Counted from the first letter of the stretch, positions 1-9,078 are shown. The stretch is DNA of 64,000 bases from Rhodocyclaceae bacterium (GCA_016721505.1 JADKHX010000002.1:186001-250000); one strand, 5' to 3'. The notes: generated from the letters alone by a model not told the origin. Program-made: numbers and translations.

Positions 1-115
1 TGCATCGGTCAATGAATAATATTGCTCACAGTTGCACTGTTTGACTCATAGACATCTATGCAAGAAATCATACAGTCGAATCGGGATGGCAAATTTCACC
101 TAAAGGATATGTTCA

Positions 116-397
116 ATGATTCATTTTGTATTGCATGAGGCTAAAGACACCGTTGCCGTTGCCGTAGTAGAGGGCATCAAGGCCGGCGCGACACTCACCG
201 CCTGGATAATGGACGATGACAAACAGGTTCAAGTGACCGCGCTACAAGACATTCCTATCGGCCACAAAATTGCGCTGAAGGATATGTCCACAGGCGACAC
301 GGTGTTTAAGTACGGTACCGATATCGGTCGTGTTATAGCGCCGATCAAGACGGGCGAGCACGCCCACGTGCACAACATCAAGACCAAGCGGTGGTAA
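116..397 (+). CDS. suyA: (2R)-sulfolactate sulfo-lyase, small subunit SuyA (UxaA-type SAF domain)
   Basis: A 93-residue protein made of one SAF domain, the module that forms the N-terminal part of altronate and galactarate dehydratases (UxaA family). In sulfolactate degraders this domain is a separate small subunit, SuyA, which pairs with SuyB to cleave (R)-3-sulfolactate into pyruvate and bisulfite in the cytoplasm. The small size, the C-terminal stretch with G-E-H-A-H-V-H-N, and the large subunit directly downstream at 495 support the split-enzyme reading. An AAAGGA motif about 10 bases upstream fits the ATG at 116. The family also contains sugar-acid dehydratases, so the substrate is inferred mainly from the dehydrogenases and exporter that follow. 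Confidence 0.78.
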   Translation: MIHFVLHEAKDTVAVAVVEGIKAGATLTAWIMDDDKQVQVTALQDIPIGHKIALKDMSTGDTVFKYGTDIGRVIAPIKTGEHAHVHNIKTKRW

Positions 398-494
398 GTC
401 AGCTTCTGATGCTGGGGACTGGTAGCCAATTTCCTTGGGCCCGGCTAATGCACTGGCCTTCTAAACAAACCATGTATTCATTCAGGATCACACA

Positions 495-1664
495 ATGATT
501 TCAACAAAGACAACGTTTTGGGGCTATCGCCGTGAGAACGGCCGGGTAGGCGTACGCAACCACGTGATTGTGCTCCCGGTCGACGACCTCTCCAATGCCG
601 CTGCCGAGGCTGTGGCTCATAACATCAAGGGCGTAATGGCCTTGCCTCACCCCTACGGCCGGCTGCAGTTTGGCGCCGATCTCGACTTGCATTTCCGAAC
701 CCTGATCGGCACCGGTTGCAATCCTAACGTTGCCGCAGTGGTGGTGATCGGTATTGAGGATGGCTGGACTCAACAAGTAGTCGAAGGCATCGCCAAATCT
801 GGCAAACCCGTCGTTGGATTCGGTATTGAGCAGCACGGCGACCATGACACTATCATGCGTGCCTCGAAAGCGGCGAGAGAACTGTTGCAAGCCGCGTCGG
901 AGAAGCACCGGGTGGAGTGCCCAATCAGCGAACTGTGGGTTTCGACCAAATGCGGGGAGTCTGACACTACCTCCGGGTGCGGAGCCAACCCAACAGTCGG
1001 CAACGCGTTTGACAAGTTGTACGAGGTTGGAGCCACTCTAGTATTCGGCGAGACCACCGAAATTACCGGCGGTGAAGATGTTATTGTCAAGCGTTGCCGG
1101 ACACCAAAAGTAGCAGAAGACTTCATGGTCATGTTCAATCGTTATCAGGACGTGGTCAATCGCCACAAAACCAGCGATCTGTCGGATTCTCAACCAACCA
1201 AGGGCAATATTCTGGGCGGTCTGACCACCATTGAGGAAAAGGCAATGGGCAATATCCAGAAGATCGGCAAGAAATGCCTGGTCGATGGAGTGCTCGACAA
1301 AGCAGAAATACCTGGCGGTCCTGGTCTTTGGTTCATGGACTCCTCGTCAGCCGCCGCCGAAATGGTTACGCTATGTGCCGCTGCTGGTTTTGCCGTGCAT
1401 TTCTTCCCCACTGGGCAAGGCAATGTGATTGGCAACCCCATCGTTCCGGTCATCAAAATCTGCGCCAACCCACGTACCGTGCGCACCATGAGCGAGCATA
1501 TCGATGTCGACTCCTGTGCTCTGCTACAGCGTGACATGGTGCTCGACCAAGCCGGTGACAAGTTACTCGACATGATGATGCGCACAGCTAATGGCCGACT
1601 GACTGCCGCTGAGGCATTGGGTCATCGCGAGTTCGTGCTGACCCGCTTGTACGAAAGCGCCTAG
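495..1664 (+). CDS. suyB: (2R)-sulfolactate sulfo-lyase, large subunit SuyB
   Basis: A 389-residue protein of the UxaA/GarD C-terminal family (lyases that use a metal to remove a beta leaving group). It carries the family signature K-C-G-E-S-D-T-T-S-G-C-G-A-N-P near residues 152-166 and a G-E-T-T-E-I-T-G-G segment near 190-200. With SuyA it should desulfonate (R)-3-sulfolactate to pyruvate plus sulfite. The start at 495 has an AGGA motif upstream. The 97-base gap after suyA and the same strand suggest co-transcription. A generic altronate dehydratase is the alternative, but uronate-pathway genes are absent, whereas both sulfolactate dehydrogenase types and a SuyZ-like exporter are present. 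Confidence 0.8.
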   Translation: MISTKTTFWGYRRENGRVGVRNHVIVLPVDDLSNAAAEAVAHNIKGVMALPHPYGRLQFGADLDLHFRTLIGTGCNPNVAAVVVIGIEDGWTQQVVEGIAKSGKPVVGFGIEQHGDHDTIMRASKAARELLQAASEKHRVECPISELWVSTKCGESDTTSGCGANPTVGNAFDKLYEVGATLVFGETTEITGGEDVIVKRCRTPKVAEDFMVMFNRYQDVVNRHKTSDLSDSQPTKGNILGGLTTIEEKAMGNIQKIGKKCLVDGVLDKAEIPGGPGLWFMDSSSAAAEMVTLCAAAGFAVHFFPTGQGNVIGNPIVPVIKICANPRTVRTMSEHIDVDSCALLQRDMVLDQAGDKLLDMMMRTANGRLTAAEALGHREFVLTRLYESA

Positions 1665-1746
1665 GCGTCACGTCGAAATCGCGCCGGGCCTTCGTCAGAC
1701 CAACCGCGGTATTCGCAAACCAATTCCTTTTGCCAGCCTAAGCATC

Positions 1747-2688
1747 ATGAACATACTAATCAGCGAATTCATGGACGAAGAGTCCGTCGCATGGCTCCAG
1801 TCGCGCTTTACGACAACTTACGACCCGACGCTGGTCGATCGGCGGGAGGAGTTGCTTACTCGACTCGCCAAAGTGGATGCGCTGATTGTCAGAAACCGGA
1901 CTCAGGTGACAGCAGACTTGCTTGCTGCTGCAGCACAACTCAAGGTCGTGGGCCGACTGGGTGTTGGATTGGACAACATCGACCTGCCAGCTTGTCGTTC
2001 GCGCAATGTTGAAGTGATACCTGCCACCGGTGCCAACGCGCTGGCAGTCGCGGAATATGTCATTGCCACTGCGATGTTGCTCTTGCGAGGTACCTATGCG
2101 TCGTCGATAGAGGTTGCGGCAGGAAAATGGCCGCGGACTGCCTTGTCAAACGGCAGAGAAATCGGCGGCAAAACGCTTGGGGTTGTTGGCTACGGAAGCA
2201 TTGGCCAACTGACCGCACGGTTGGCTGCGGGACTCGGTGTGAGAGTGCTTGCAACGGACCCCATGTTGTCGCCAGACTCTCCCGTTTGGGCCGCAACTGG
2301 TGCAGTCTGCTGCACTCCCGATCAACTGCTTGCCGCAAGCGATGTGGTTTCTCTGCATGTGCCCTTGACGGCAGAAACACGGAATTTCATCAATGCGTCG
2401 CGCCTGACATTGATGAAGTCAAACGCCGTATTGATCAACTCCTCGCGCGGCGGCATTGTCGATGAGTCGGCGCTGGCCGCAGCACTGAAGGAAGGGCGTT
2501 TAGGCGGCGCAGCACTTGACGTATTCGACGAAGAGCCATTAAAGGCTGGGAGCGTACTGGAGCGTTGTCCCAATTTAATCTTGACCCCACACATTGCCGG
2601 CGTCACCGCAGAATCCAACACGCGAGTTAGCAGCATGATCGCCCAACGCGTTGCTGACTTTCTTAGCTCGGCCAAGGCCGACAGCTAA
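1747..2688 (+). CDS. slcC: (S)-sulfolactate dehydrogenase SlcC (D-2-hydroxyacid dehydrogenase family)
   Basis: A 313-residue NAD-dependent dehydrogenase of the SerA/D-isomer-specific 2-hydroxyacid family. Visible are the dinucleotide motif G-Y-G-S-I-G near residue 148, the substrate Arg in S-S-R-G-G near 232, the Glu in D-E-E-P near 261 and the catalytic His in T-P-H-I-A-G near 280. Next to suyAB and comC it is best read as SlcC, which oxidises (S)-3-sulfolactate to 3-sulfopyruvate; ComC then reduces sulfopyruvate to the (R)-isomer that SuyAB cleaves. It lacks the ACT/ASB regulatory extension of true SerA proteins. Family membership is certain; the substrate comes from context. Confidence 0.75.
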   Translation: MNILISEFMDEESVAWLQSRFTTTYDPTLVDRREELLTRLAKVDALIVRNRTQVTADLLAAAAQLKVVGRLGVGLDNIDLPACRSRNVEVIPATGANALAVAEYVIATAMLLLRGTYASSIEVAAGKWPRTALSNGREIGGKTLGVVGYGSIGQLTARLAAGLGVRVLATDPMLSPDSPVWAATGAVCCTPDQLLAASDVVSLHVPLTAETRNFINASRLTLMKSNAVLINSSRGGIVDESALAAALKEGRLGGAALDVFDEEPLKAGSVLERCPNLILTPHIAGVTAESNTRVSSMIAQRVADFLSSAKADS

Positions 2689-2720
2689 CACTGCACCATT
2701 CATTTGCACAAAGCACACCT

Positions 2721-3728
2721 ATGGCAAAACATTCAGTCGCTGAATTAGGCGCATTGGCAACAGATGCACTAATCAAGGCCGGGGCATCGCAAGCCATGGC
2801 AGAAGCAACGTCACGTGCCTTGTTATATGCAGAATCGCGCAGCTTGCCATCACACGGACTTTCTCGCATTTCTCAGTACGCTACCCATTTGCGAAATGGT
2901 CGCGTCGATGGCAATGCCATTGCGACGGTAGTCAAAGGTAAGCCGGCCGCCTGCCTTATAGATGCGGCGGAAGGACTGGCGTTTCCAGCCTGTGAATTGG
3001 CCGTGGCTGAGGCGATATCCCGTGCCCGCAACGCCGGCGTGTGTTTTTCCGGCGTGACCAACAGTCACCATTTTGGTGTCGCCGCTTATCATCTTGAGGC
3101 GGTCGCCGCTGCCGGAATGGTAGGACTGGCCTTTGGCAATTCACCTGCGGCAATGCCTGCCTGGGGAGGCAAGCGCGGAATTTTCGGTACCAACCCGATT
3201 GCCGCGGCATTTCCGCGCGAGCACGAAGGTCCGCTGATGATCGACTTGTCACTGTCCGAGGTGGCCCGCGGCAAACTCATGATTGCTGCCAAGAAAGGTG
3301 AACCCATTCCGTTGGGCTGGGCACTCGACAAGGACGGCAACCCCACCACGGACCCCAAAGCCGGTTTGGAAGGCACCATGATGCCTGCTGGCGGTGCCAA
3401 GGGAGCGATGCTTGCATTGGTAGTTGAACTCTTGTGTTGTGCCCTCACTGGCGCCGCGTTTGGCTTTGAGGCCGACTCATTTTTTGTCGATGCCGGAAAT
3501 CGGCCACGTATCGGCCAGGCATTTCTGGTCATTGACCCGGACGCGCTGGCCGGTCGAGAAACATTTTTTTCTCGTATCGAGACGCTGATCGCCGCGATGC
3601 TGAGTGATGATGGCGTGCGCCTACCCGGATATCGCCGTGCGGCCATTGCCGCAAGCATCGCGACTGGGGGTATTGAGGTGCCTGTTGCATTGATAGAAGA
3701 GATCACGCGCCTGGCTGGCGCTACCTGA
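2721..3728 (+). CDS. comC: (R)-sulfolactate dehydrogenase ComC (malate/L-lactate dehydrogenase-like)
   Basis: A 335-residue member of the Ldh_2 family (NAD(P)H oxidoreductases unrelated to Rossmann-type lactate dehydrogenases). Diagnostic features are S-H-H-F-G near residues 114-118, F-G-T-N-P-I-A near 155 and a Gly-rich K-G segment near 224. In the sulfolactate pathway ComC interconverts sulfopyruvate and (R)-3-sulfolactate. Its pairing with SlcC gives a two-enzyme racemase that feeds SuyAB, as known from Chromohalobacter salexigens. It starts 32 bases after slcC. A ureidoglycolate or malate dehydrogenase role cannot be excluded from sequence alone. Confidence 0.75.
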   Translation: MAKHSVAELGALATDALIKAGASQAMAEATSRALLYAESRSLPSHGLSRISQYATHLRNGRVDGNAIATVVKGKPAACLIDAAEGLAFPACELAVAEAISRARNAGVCFSGVTNSHHFGVAAYHLEAVAAAGMVGLAFGNSPAAMPAWGGKRGIFGTNPIAAAFPREHEGPLMIDLSLSEVARGKLMIAAKKGEPIPLGWALDKDGNPTTDPKAGLEGTMMPAGGAKGAMLALVVELLCCALTGAAFGFEADSFFVDAGNRPRIGQAFLVIDPDALAGRETFFSRIETLIAAMLSDDGVRLPGYRRAAIAASIATGGIEVPVALIEEITRLAGAT

Positions 3729-3738
3729 AAGGCATGAA

Positions 3739-4983
3739 ATGACCGAGGCCACACCAGCATTGCGACGAGCAAGAGCATTGCAGACTGGCTTGATCATTCT
3801 GCTTTTTTTCGCAACTGCACTCAATTATCTCGATCGGCAAGTTCTGTCTCTCTTGAAACCGACGCTTCAAGCGGAGTTCAAGTGGAGTGATAGCGATTTT
3901 GCGATATTGGGCTCCGCATCACAATTCGCCGCCGCTGGTGCATTGTTGTTTGTTGGCTGGTTCGTTGATCGATTCGGGGTACGTTTAGCCTTCGCGTTTG
4001 CGGTAGTAATTTGGAGCCTCGCCGGCATGGCACACGCGGCATCGAGCACTGTTGCCGGGTTTATGATTGCGCGGGTCATTCTGATTGTTGCTGAATCGGT
4101 CAATACCCCAGCGGCAGTAAAGGCCGCTGCTCTCTATATGCCGATTGAACGGCGATCGATGTGTATCGGCGTGTTCAATACCGCGTCCAACATTGGCGCT
4201 ATTTTGGCTCCACTACTTATTCCGCTTTTGGCAGGCGCATTCGGTTGGCACGCGGCTTTTATCATCACCGGCGCGCTAGGTTTTGTCTGGTTGGCATTTT
4301 GGATGCCGGTGACCAAACATCTGGTACCAATTGTCCAGGCTGACTCAGGGATTGAAAAGCCAAACGTCAGCTGGGGTGAAATGGTGCGTGACCGCCGAAC
4401 ATGGGCGGTAGCGATTGCGAAGATGCTGACCGATCAGGTTTGGTGGTTCTTGCTGTTCTGGACCCCGGACATGTTCACGAAGGTCTTCAAGTTGAGTCAG
4501 TCTGAAATTGGTTATCCGACAGCGATTGTCTACGTGATGGCGGCATTGGGAGCCCTGACCAGCGGCTGGCTATTTCCAAAGCTATTGGCGCGTGGCTATA
4601 GCGTCAATCGCTCCCGCAAGACATCGATGCTGCTCTACGCCTGCTTAATCCTGCCGATTCCGTTAGCCTTGCAGGCGAATTCACCATGGATTGCAGCGGT
4701 GATAATTGGCCTTGCGCTGTTTGCGCACCAGGGTTTCTCGACCAATATTTTCGGTATGACCGCCGACATTGTTCCGGCCAGAAATGTCGGATCGGTGATC
4801 GCCTTTGGCGCCGTATTCGGCAATTTGGCCGGGATGAGCATCATACAATTTACCGGCTATGCGCTCGATAGTGGCATTGGTTACTGGCCGATGTTTGCGA
4901 TGGCATCGGTCGCGTATTTACTTGCTTTGGCATGGATACATTTCATGCTCCCAATCATCCGACCCACTTCAGAAACAGCTTAG
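3739..4983 (+). CDS. MFS transporter, anion:cation symporter type, probable sulfolactate uptake
   Basis: A 414-residue major facilitator with about twelve hydrophobic segments. The first reads F-F-A-T-A-L-N-Y-L-D-R-Q, the start signature of the ACS group that carries hexuronates, phthalate and other organic anions, followed by the loop motif G-W-F-V-D-R-F-G-V-R near residues 73-82. It begins 10 bases after comC with a good GAAAGG ribosome site. Its place between catabolic genes and the exporter suggests that it imports sulfolactate, although characterised systems often use a TRAP transporter instead. Substrate is inferred. Confidence 0.7.
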   Translation: MTEATPALRRARALQTGLIILLFFATALNYLDRQVLSLLKPTLQAEFKWSDSDFAILGSASQFAAAGALLFVGWFVDRFGVRLAFAFAVVIWSLAGMAHAASSTVAGFMIARVILIVAESVNTPAAVKAAALYMPIERRSMCIGVFNTASNIGAILAPLLIPLLAGAFGWHAAFIITGALGFVWLAFWMPVTKHLVPIVQADSGIEKPNVSWGEMVRDRRTWAVAIAKMLTDQVWWFLLFWTPDMFTKVFKLSQSEIGYPTAIVYVMAALGALTSGWLFPKLLARGYSVNRSRKTSMLLYACLILPIPLALQANSPWIAAVIIGLALFAHQGFSTNIFGMTADIVPARNVGSVIAFGAVFGNLAGMSIIQFTGYALDSGIGYWPMFAMASVAYLLALAWIHFMLPIIRPTSETA

Positions 4984-5097
4984 AAATGGCCTTGGTATAG
5001 CTGCGCCGGTCATGCCTTGTGCAAAGTCACCATCTGAGGCGCCCAAAATTCGGCGTCTAGCGGTGCCGGAAAAACCAAATTACGACTGGTAGCGACC

Positions 5098-6108
5098 ATG
5101 ACATCGCCTGCGCCGACATTGCTAATTGATAGAGTGACCAAGCTCTGGCAGGGCTTGCTTATTAGCTGTGTGGTTGCCATTGCCGCCAGCTTCATAGCGC
5201 AGACCCGAGGCGGTCCCAATATGCTGTACGCCCTGCTTATCGGCATGGCATTGAACTCGATCACGGTCGGTAGCTCAGCGCAATGCGGTGTCAATTTCGC
5301 AGCGAAGCAAGTGTTGCGTCTCGGCGTCACCCTGCTGGGCGCTCGCATCACGCTTGAGCAGATTGGCACACTCGGTTGGCATAGCGGCGCCATCGTGATT
5401 GGTGGCGTGATCGTCACTTTGGCATTTTCTATCTTTGCCGCCAAAGTGTTGAATTTGGAGCGCCGAATTGGAATACTTACCGGCGGTGCCACCGCAATTT
5501 GCGGCGCGTCGGCAGCAATTGCCATTGCGGCAGTGTTGCCACCGAGCGAGAAGCTTGAGCGCGAGCTTGTGTTCACCATCGCAGGCGTCACCGTACTCTC
5601 CACGCTGGCCATGATTGTCTACCCGATGCTAGTGAAGCTATTTGAGTTGGACGGCCATCAAGCTGGAATTTTTCTCGGCGGCACCATCCACGATGTTGCT
5701 CAAGTGGTCGGCGCGGGATACAGCGTCTCCACCGAAGTCGGCGACTATGCATTGCTGACCAAAATGGCTCGCGTTGCAATGTTGCTTCCGGTTGTGGTCG
5801 CCACATCATTGGTCGTGCGCCATCTAACGCGCGAGCGCAAGGTTTCGCACAGCGAACCGTTGGTACCGGCTTTCCTGCTCGGCTTTGCCGCGCTCGTCAC
5901 GGTTGGTAGCATGGGCTGGATTCCGCGCGAAGCGATCTCAGCTGTGAATGAAATCTCGCGTTCGTGCTTGCTGGTTGCAATTGCTGCCGTGGGGTTAAAA
6001 ACCTCGCTGCTGGATGTCCGCGAGGTCGGTTCTCGAGCCATGCTACTGCTATGTTCCGAGGCGATCTTCCTCGTTGGATTTATGTTGTTGGCACAAAAAC
6101 TTGGGTAG
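5098..6108 (+). CDS. suyZ: SuyZ/YeiH-family putative sulfate or sulfite exporter (UPF0324)
   Basis: A 336-residue polytopic membrane protein of the YeiH/UPF0324 family. Conserved elements include G-G-A-T-A-I-C-G-A-S-A-A near residue 130 and L-G-G-T-I-H-D-V-A-Q-V-V-G-A-G-Y near 190-205. Members called SuyZ sit beside sulfonate-degradation genes and are proposed to export the sulfite or sulfate released by desulfonation. Here it closes the sulfolactate cluster, 114 bases after the MFS gene. No sulfite dehydrogenase is seen, so bisulfite may leave the cell directly or be oxidised by an enzyme encoded elsewhere. Transport function is inferred. Confidence 0.72.
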   Translation: MTSPAPTLLIDRVTKLWQGLLISCVVAIAASFIAQTRGGPNMLYALLIGMALNSITVGSSAQCGVNFAAKQVLRLGVTLLGARITLEQIGTLGWHSGAIVIGGVIVTLAFSIFAAKVLNLERRIGILTGGATAICGASAAIAIAAVLPPSEKLERELVFTIAGVTVLSTLAMIVYPMLVKLFELDGHQAGIFLGGTIHDVAQVVGAGYSVSTEVGDYALLTKMARVAMLLPVVVATSLVVRHLTRERKVSHSEPLVPAFLLGFAALVTVGSMGWIPREAISAVNEISRSCLLVAIAAVGLKTSLLDVREVGSRAMLLLCSEAIFLVGFMLLAQKLG

Positions 6109-6257
6109 TGAAAATCGCCACCTTTTCTGCCTCACGAGTAATACATAGCCCGCGAGTGAATTTCCAAGATTGATGCCAGTACGGTAATAAACAGCGTCTG
6201 CATCGACACTTGGGTACTCAACACCGAGCTCGTCGATTTGCCATACCCAAAATGGGA

Positions 6258-6294
6258 AAACGTCGAATCAACATGATCTGCTGATCCGACGTTT
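6258..6294 (-). terminator. Hairpin downstream of tRNA-Ile, possible terminator
   Basis: An inverted repeat with 8-bp arms (AAACGTCG / CGACGTTT) extends inward by four more pairs across one mismatch. On the minus strand it lies just past the tRNA 3' end and is followed by an interrupted T stretch. It may also end the suyZ transcript from the other side. The poor T tract keeps confidence low. Confidence 0.4.
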
Positions 6295-6300
6295 AGCTTT

Positions 6301-6377
6301 TGGTGGGCCCGGTCAGACTTGAACTGACGACCAAAGGATTATGAGTCCTCTGCTCTAACCAACTGAGCTACAGGCCC
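6301..6377 (-). tRNA. tRNA with CAT anticodon, probably tRNA-Ile2 (lysidine-modified CAU)
   Basis: A 77-nt cloverleaf on the minus strand with an encoded CCA end. The acceptor stem pairs GGGCCTG with CGGGCCC, the D-arm is AGCTCAGTTGGTTAGAGC and the anticodon loop is CTCATAA. The anticodon-arm and variable-loop context (GACTCATAATC, then TTGGTC) matches bacterial tRNA-Ile2 better than elongator tRNA-Met, and a second CAT tRNA at 62016 looks like the elongator. The tRNA itself is certain; its isotype is inferred. Confidence 0.9.
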
Positions 6378-6390
6378 GTGACTTGGATAA

Positions 6391-6420
6391 GGCGTGGCTC
6401 GCAAAACGCGCCACCACGCC
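6391..6420 (-). terminator. Hairpin after rpoD
   Basis: Seven-bp arms (GGCGTGG / CCACGCC) with an inner CGC/GCG pairing lie 7 bases beyond the rpoD stop and before tRNA-Ile. There is no clear T tract, so it may be a 3'-stabilising stem or a processing site rather than an intrinsic terminator. Confidence 0.35.
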
Positions 6421-6426
6421 GAACGA

Positions 6427-8970
6427 TCAGGTTTCCGAATCGAGGAAGCTGCGCAGTTTTTCCGAACGGGTCGGGTGACGCAGTTTGCGTAGTGCCTTAG
6501 CTTCGATTTGACGGATGCGCTCACGGGTGACGTCGAATTGTTTGCCGACTTCTTCAAGCGTGTGGTCAGTATTCATTTCGATACCAAAACGCATGCGCAA
6601 CACTTTTGCTTCGCGCGGCGTCAAGCTGTCGAGCACTTCCTTGGTGATTTCGCGCAAGGACGCGAACAACGCGGCATCAGCAGGTGCAAGAGTAATCTGG
6701 TCTTCGATGAAATCGCCCAGATGGGAATCGTCGTCGTCGCCGATTGGCGTTTCCATCGAGATCGGCTCTTTGCTGATCTTGAGGATTTTGCGAATCTTGT
6801 CCTCGGGCATTTCCATCTTCAGCGCCAAGGTTGGAGGATCCGGCTCCATGCCGGTTTCCTGCAGAATTTGACGGCTGATGCGATTCATCTTGTTGATGGT
6901 TTCGATCATGTGCACCGGGATACGAATCGTGCGCGCTTGATCGGCAATCGAGCGTGTGATGGCCTGACGAATCCACCAGGTTGCATAGGTCGAAAACTTA
7001 TAGCCGCGACGGTATTCGAATTTATCTACCGCCTTCATCAGACCGATATTGCCTTCTTGGATCAGGTCTAGAAATTGCAAGCCGCGATTGGTGTATTTCT
7101 TGGCGATCGAAATCACCAAACGCAAGTTGGCTTCGGTCATTTCGCGCTTGGCACGGCGAGCCTTCGCTTCGCCGGTCGACATCTGCTTGTTAATGTCTTT
7201 TAGCTCTTTTAACGGAATGCCAATGCGGGTTTGCAAATCGATGAGCTTTTGTTGCTCGTCGAGAATATTTGGTGCAACGCGCATCATCATTGCGGCATAG
7301 GGTTTGCCGGATTGCACCTCGGATTTGATCCACTCCAAATCGGTTTCAAAGCCTGGGAATACTTTGATGAAATGCGGACGTGGCATACGCGCCTTGTCGA
7401 CGCAAAGATGCAGAATCTTGCGTTCGTGGCTGCGCGCGGCTTCAACCATACCGCGTACAGAATCACACAGGCGCTCGGTGGTCTTGGCGGTAAAGCGAAT
7501 GTTCATCAACGCTTCCGAAATCTGCTTCTGAACGCGCAAGTAGGACTTGTCTTGAGAGCCTTTCTTCTCGAGCAGCGCCATCATCTTGCCGTACAGCTCA
7601 TGCACTTCCGAGAATCGTTCGAGCGCATCTTGCTTCAATTGCAACAGCGCTGCCGACACACGCGATCCGTCTTCATCGTCCTCGTCAATTTCACCCAAAT
7701 CATCCAACTCTTCGGCCATTGTGGTTGGGTCTTCGGGCAGCGCATTGGGGTCAATCAGACCGTCGATCAGTTCGTCAACACGCATTTCGTCGCGCGCGAC
7801 TTTGGCGGCCATACCAAGCATTTCAGCAACGGTGGTCGGGCAGGCCGAAATCGCCATCACCATATGTTTGAGGCCGTCTTCAATACGTTTGGCGATTTCA
7901 ATTTCGCCTTCGCGGGTCAATAGTTCAACCGTCCCCATTTCCCGCATGTACATGCGCACCGGATCAGTGGTACGGCCAAATTCTGAATCAACCGTCGACA
8001 AGGCTTGCTCGGCTTGCTCCTCAACTTCAGCTTGGTCAACATGTCCTGAGACTGCATCAGTAAGCAACAACTCTTCGGCCGCTGGCGCTTCATCAAACAC
8101 CTTAATGCTCATGTCATTGAAGGTGGTGATGATGGATTCGATTTGCTCGGCATCAACAAGGTCGTCGGGCAAATGATCGTTTATTTCTGCATAAGTCAAA
8201 TAGCCACGCTCTTTGCCCAGCGCAATCAAATTTTTCAGGCGCAGGCGGCGCGTATCCATATCCAGCGGCGCAGCGGCCGGCGGCATAATTTGATGCGTAC
8301 CCTTGCCCTTGCGACCGCCCTTCACCGGCTTGACCGGCGTCGCCGAGATCGCTTGCGCAGCCGATGCTTGAACCTCAGCTTCGGTAACGGGTGTTACATG
8401 CGTTACTGGTTTGGTAACTGGTTCGAGTTTTGGCTGACGCCCTGCTTTGGCAGGCGGTGCCGCGACCTCACTTGAATGACTCTTGCTCGCCACGGTTTTG
8501 GCAGACGCTTTCGCGTTACTCACCAACTTGACTGGAGCAACTTGTTTGGTTGGCTTTTTTTGCGCAGATTTGGTGGCAACTGACGACGGCTTGGTTGTCT
8601 TTTTGGCGATTTGTTTAACAGATGTTTTGGTCATTTTTACTAAAGGTTTGGCGGGCGCGGTTTTTTTAACCGGCTTGCCGATTGGTTTCGAATTGGCTTT
8701 TGAAACGAGTTTCTTGGGATGTTTTACAACCGCATTAGCAGTCGATTTTGCGGCGGACTTGGCAGCGACTTTGACCGGCGCTGGTTTGCGAATGGCAGCA
8801 ACCTTCTTGGCGACAGCATTGGCTACCGCCTTAATCAGTGATGGCTTAGGTTTCGCCGTCGTTTTGACGCTGGATTTAGCAGTCACCTTTGCGACAACTT
8901 TTTTGGCTGATTTGGCAGCGGCCTTAACGGGCTTTTTGCTTGGCATCCGTGTGAGTTTTGGCATGGTCAT
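6427..8970 (-). CDS. rpoD: RNA polymerase primary sigma factor RpoD (sigma-70)
   Basis: An 847-residue housekeeping sigma factor, about 230 residues longer than the E. coli protein. Residues 1 to about 236 are a low-complexity Lys/Ala/Pro/Val tail resembling histone H1. The usual region 1.1 starts near M-D-T-R-R-L at residue 237. Then come acidic region 1.2/non-conserved sequence, core-binding region 2 (F-S-T-Y-A-T-W-W-I-R-Q-A), region 3, and the region 4 helix-turn-helix (V-T-R-E-R-I-R-Q-I-E) near the C-terminus. It lies downstream of dnaG, as in the macromolecular-synthesis operon. Long basic RpoD tails occur in Burkholderiales. The exact start could be the Met at residue 3. Confidence 0.97.
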   Translation of the reverse strand: MTMPKLTRMPSKKPVKAAAKSAKKVVAKVTAKSSVKTTAKPKPSLIKAVANAVAKKVAAIRKPAPVKVAAKSAAKSTANAVVKHPKKLVSKANSKPIGKPVKKTAPAKPLVKMTKTSVKQIAKKTTKPSSVATKSAQKKPTKQVAPVKLVSNAKASAKTVASKSHSSEVAAPPAKAGRQPKLEPVTKPVTHVTPVTEAEVQASAAQAISATPVKPVKGGRKGKGTHQIMPPAAAPLDMDTRRLRLKNLIALGKERGYLTYAEINDHLPDDLVDAEQIESIITTFNDMSIKVFDEAPAAEELLLTDAVSGHVDQAEVEEQAEQALSTVDSEFGRTTDPVRMYMREMGTVELLTREGEIEIAKRIEDGLKHMVMAISACPTTVAEMLGMAAKVARDEMRVDELIDGLIDPNALPEDPTTMAEELDDLGEIDEDDEDGSRVSAALLQLKQDALERFSEVHELYGKMMALLEKKGSQDKSYLRVQKQISEALMNIRFTAKTTERLCDSVRGMVEAARSHERKILHLCVDKARMPRPHFIKVFPGFETDLEWIKSEVQSGKPYAAMMMRVAPNILDEQQKLIDLQTRIGIPLKELKDINKQMSTGEAKARRAKREMTEANLRLVISIAKKYTNRGLQFLDLIQEGNIGLMKAVDKFEYRRGYKFSTYATWWIRQAITRSIADQARTIRIPVHMIETINKMNRISRQILQETGMEPDPPTLALKMEMPEDKIRKILKISKEPISMETPIGDDDDSHLGDFIEDQITLAPADAALFASLREITKEVLDSLTPREAKVLRMRFGIEMNTDHTLEEVGKQFDVTRERIRQIEAKALRKLRHPTRSEKLRSFLDSET

Positions 8971-9078
8971 CTTTCAGCGTGAGTTTCAGCGAGCGTTGCA
9001 GCAAGTGTGCTGCGCGTCATCCGATACAGATTTTCGGTGAGACTTCTGTACAACGGGTTCATGGAGCGGAGCCAGCAA

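Noticed and set aside
41..76. TTGACT at 41-46 as a promoter for the sulfolactate operon
   Set aside because: No acceptable -10 box at 16-18 bases; the upstream region is cut by the window edge.
501..1138. Antisense open frames over suyB
   Set aside because: Shadows of a real gene with strong family motifs on the plus strand.
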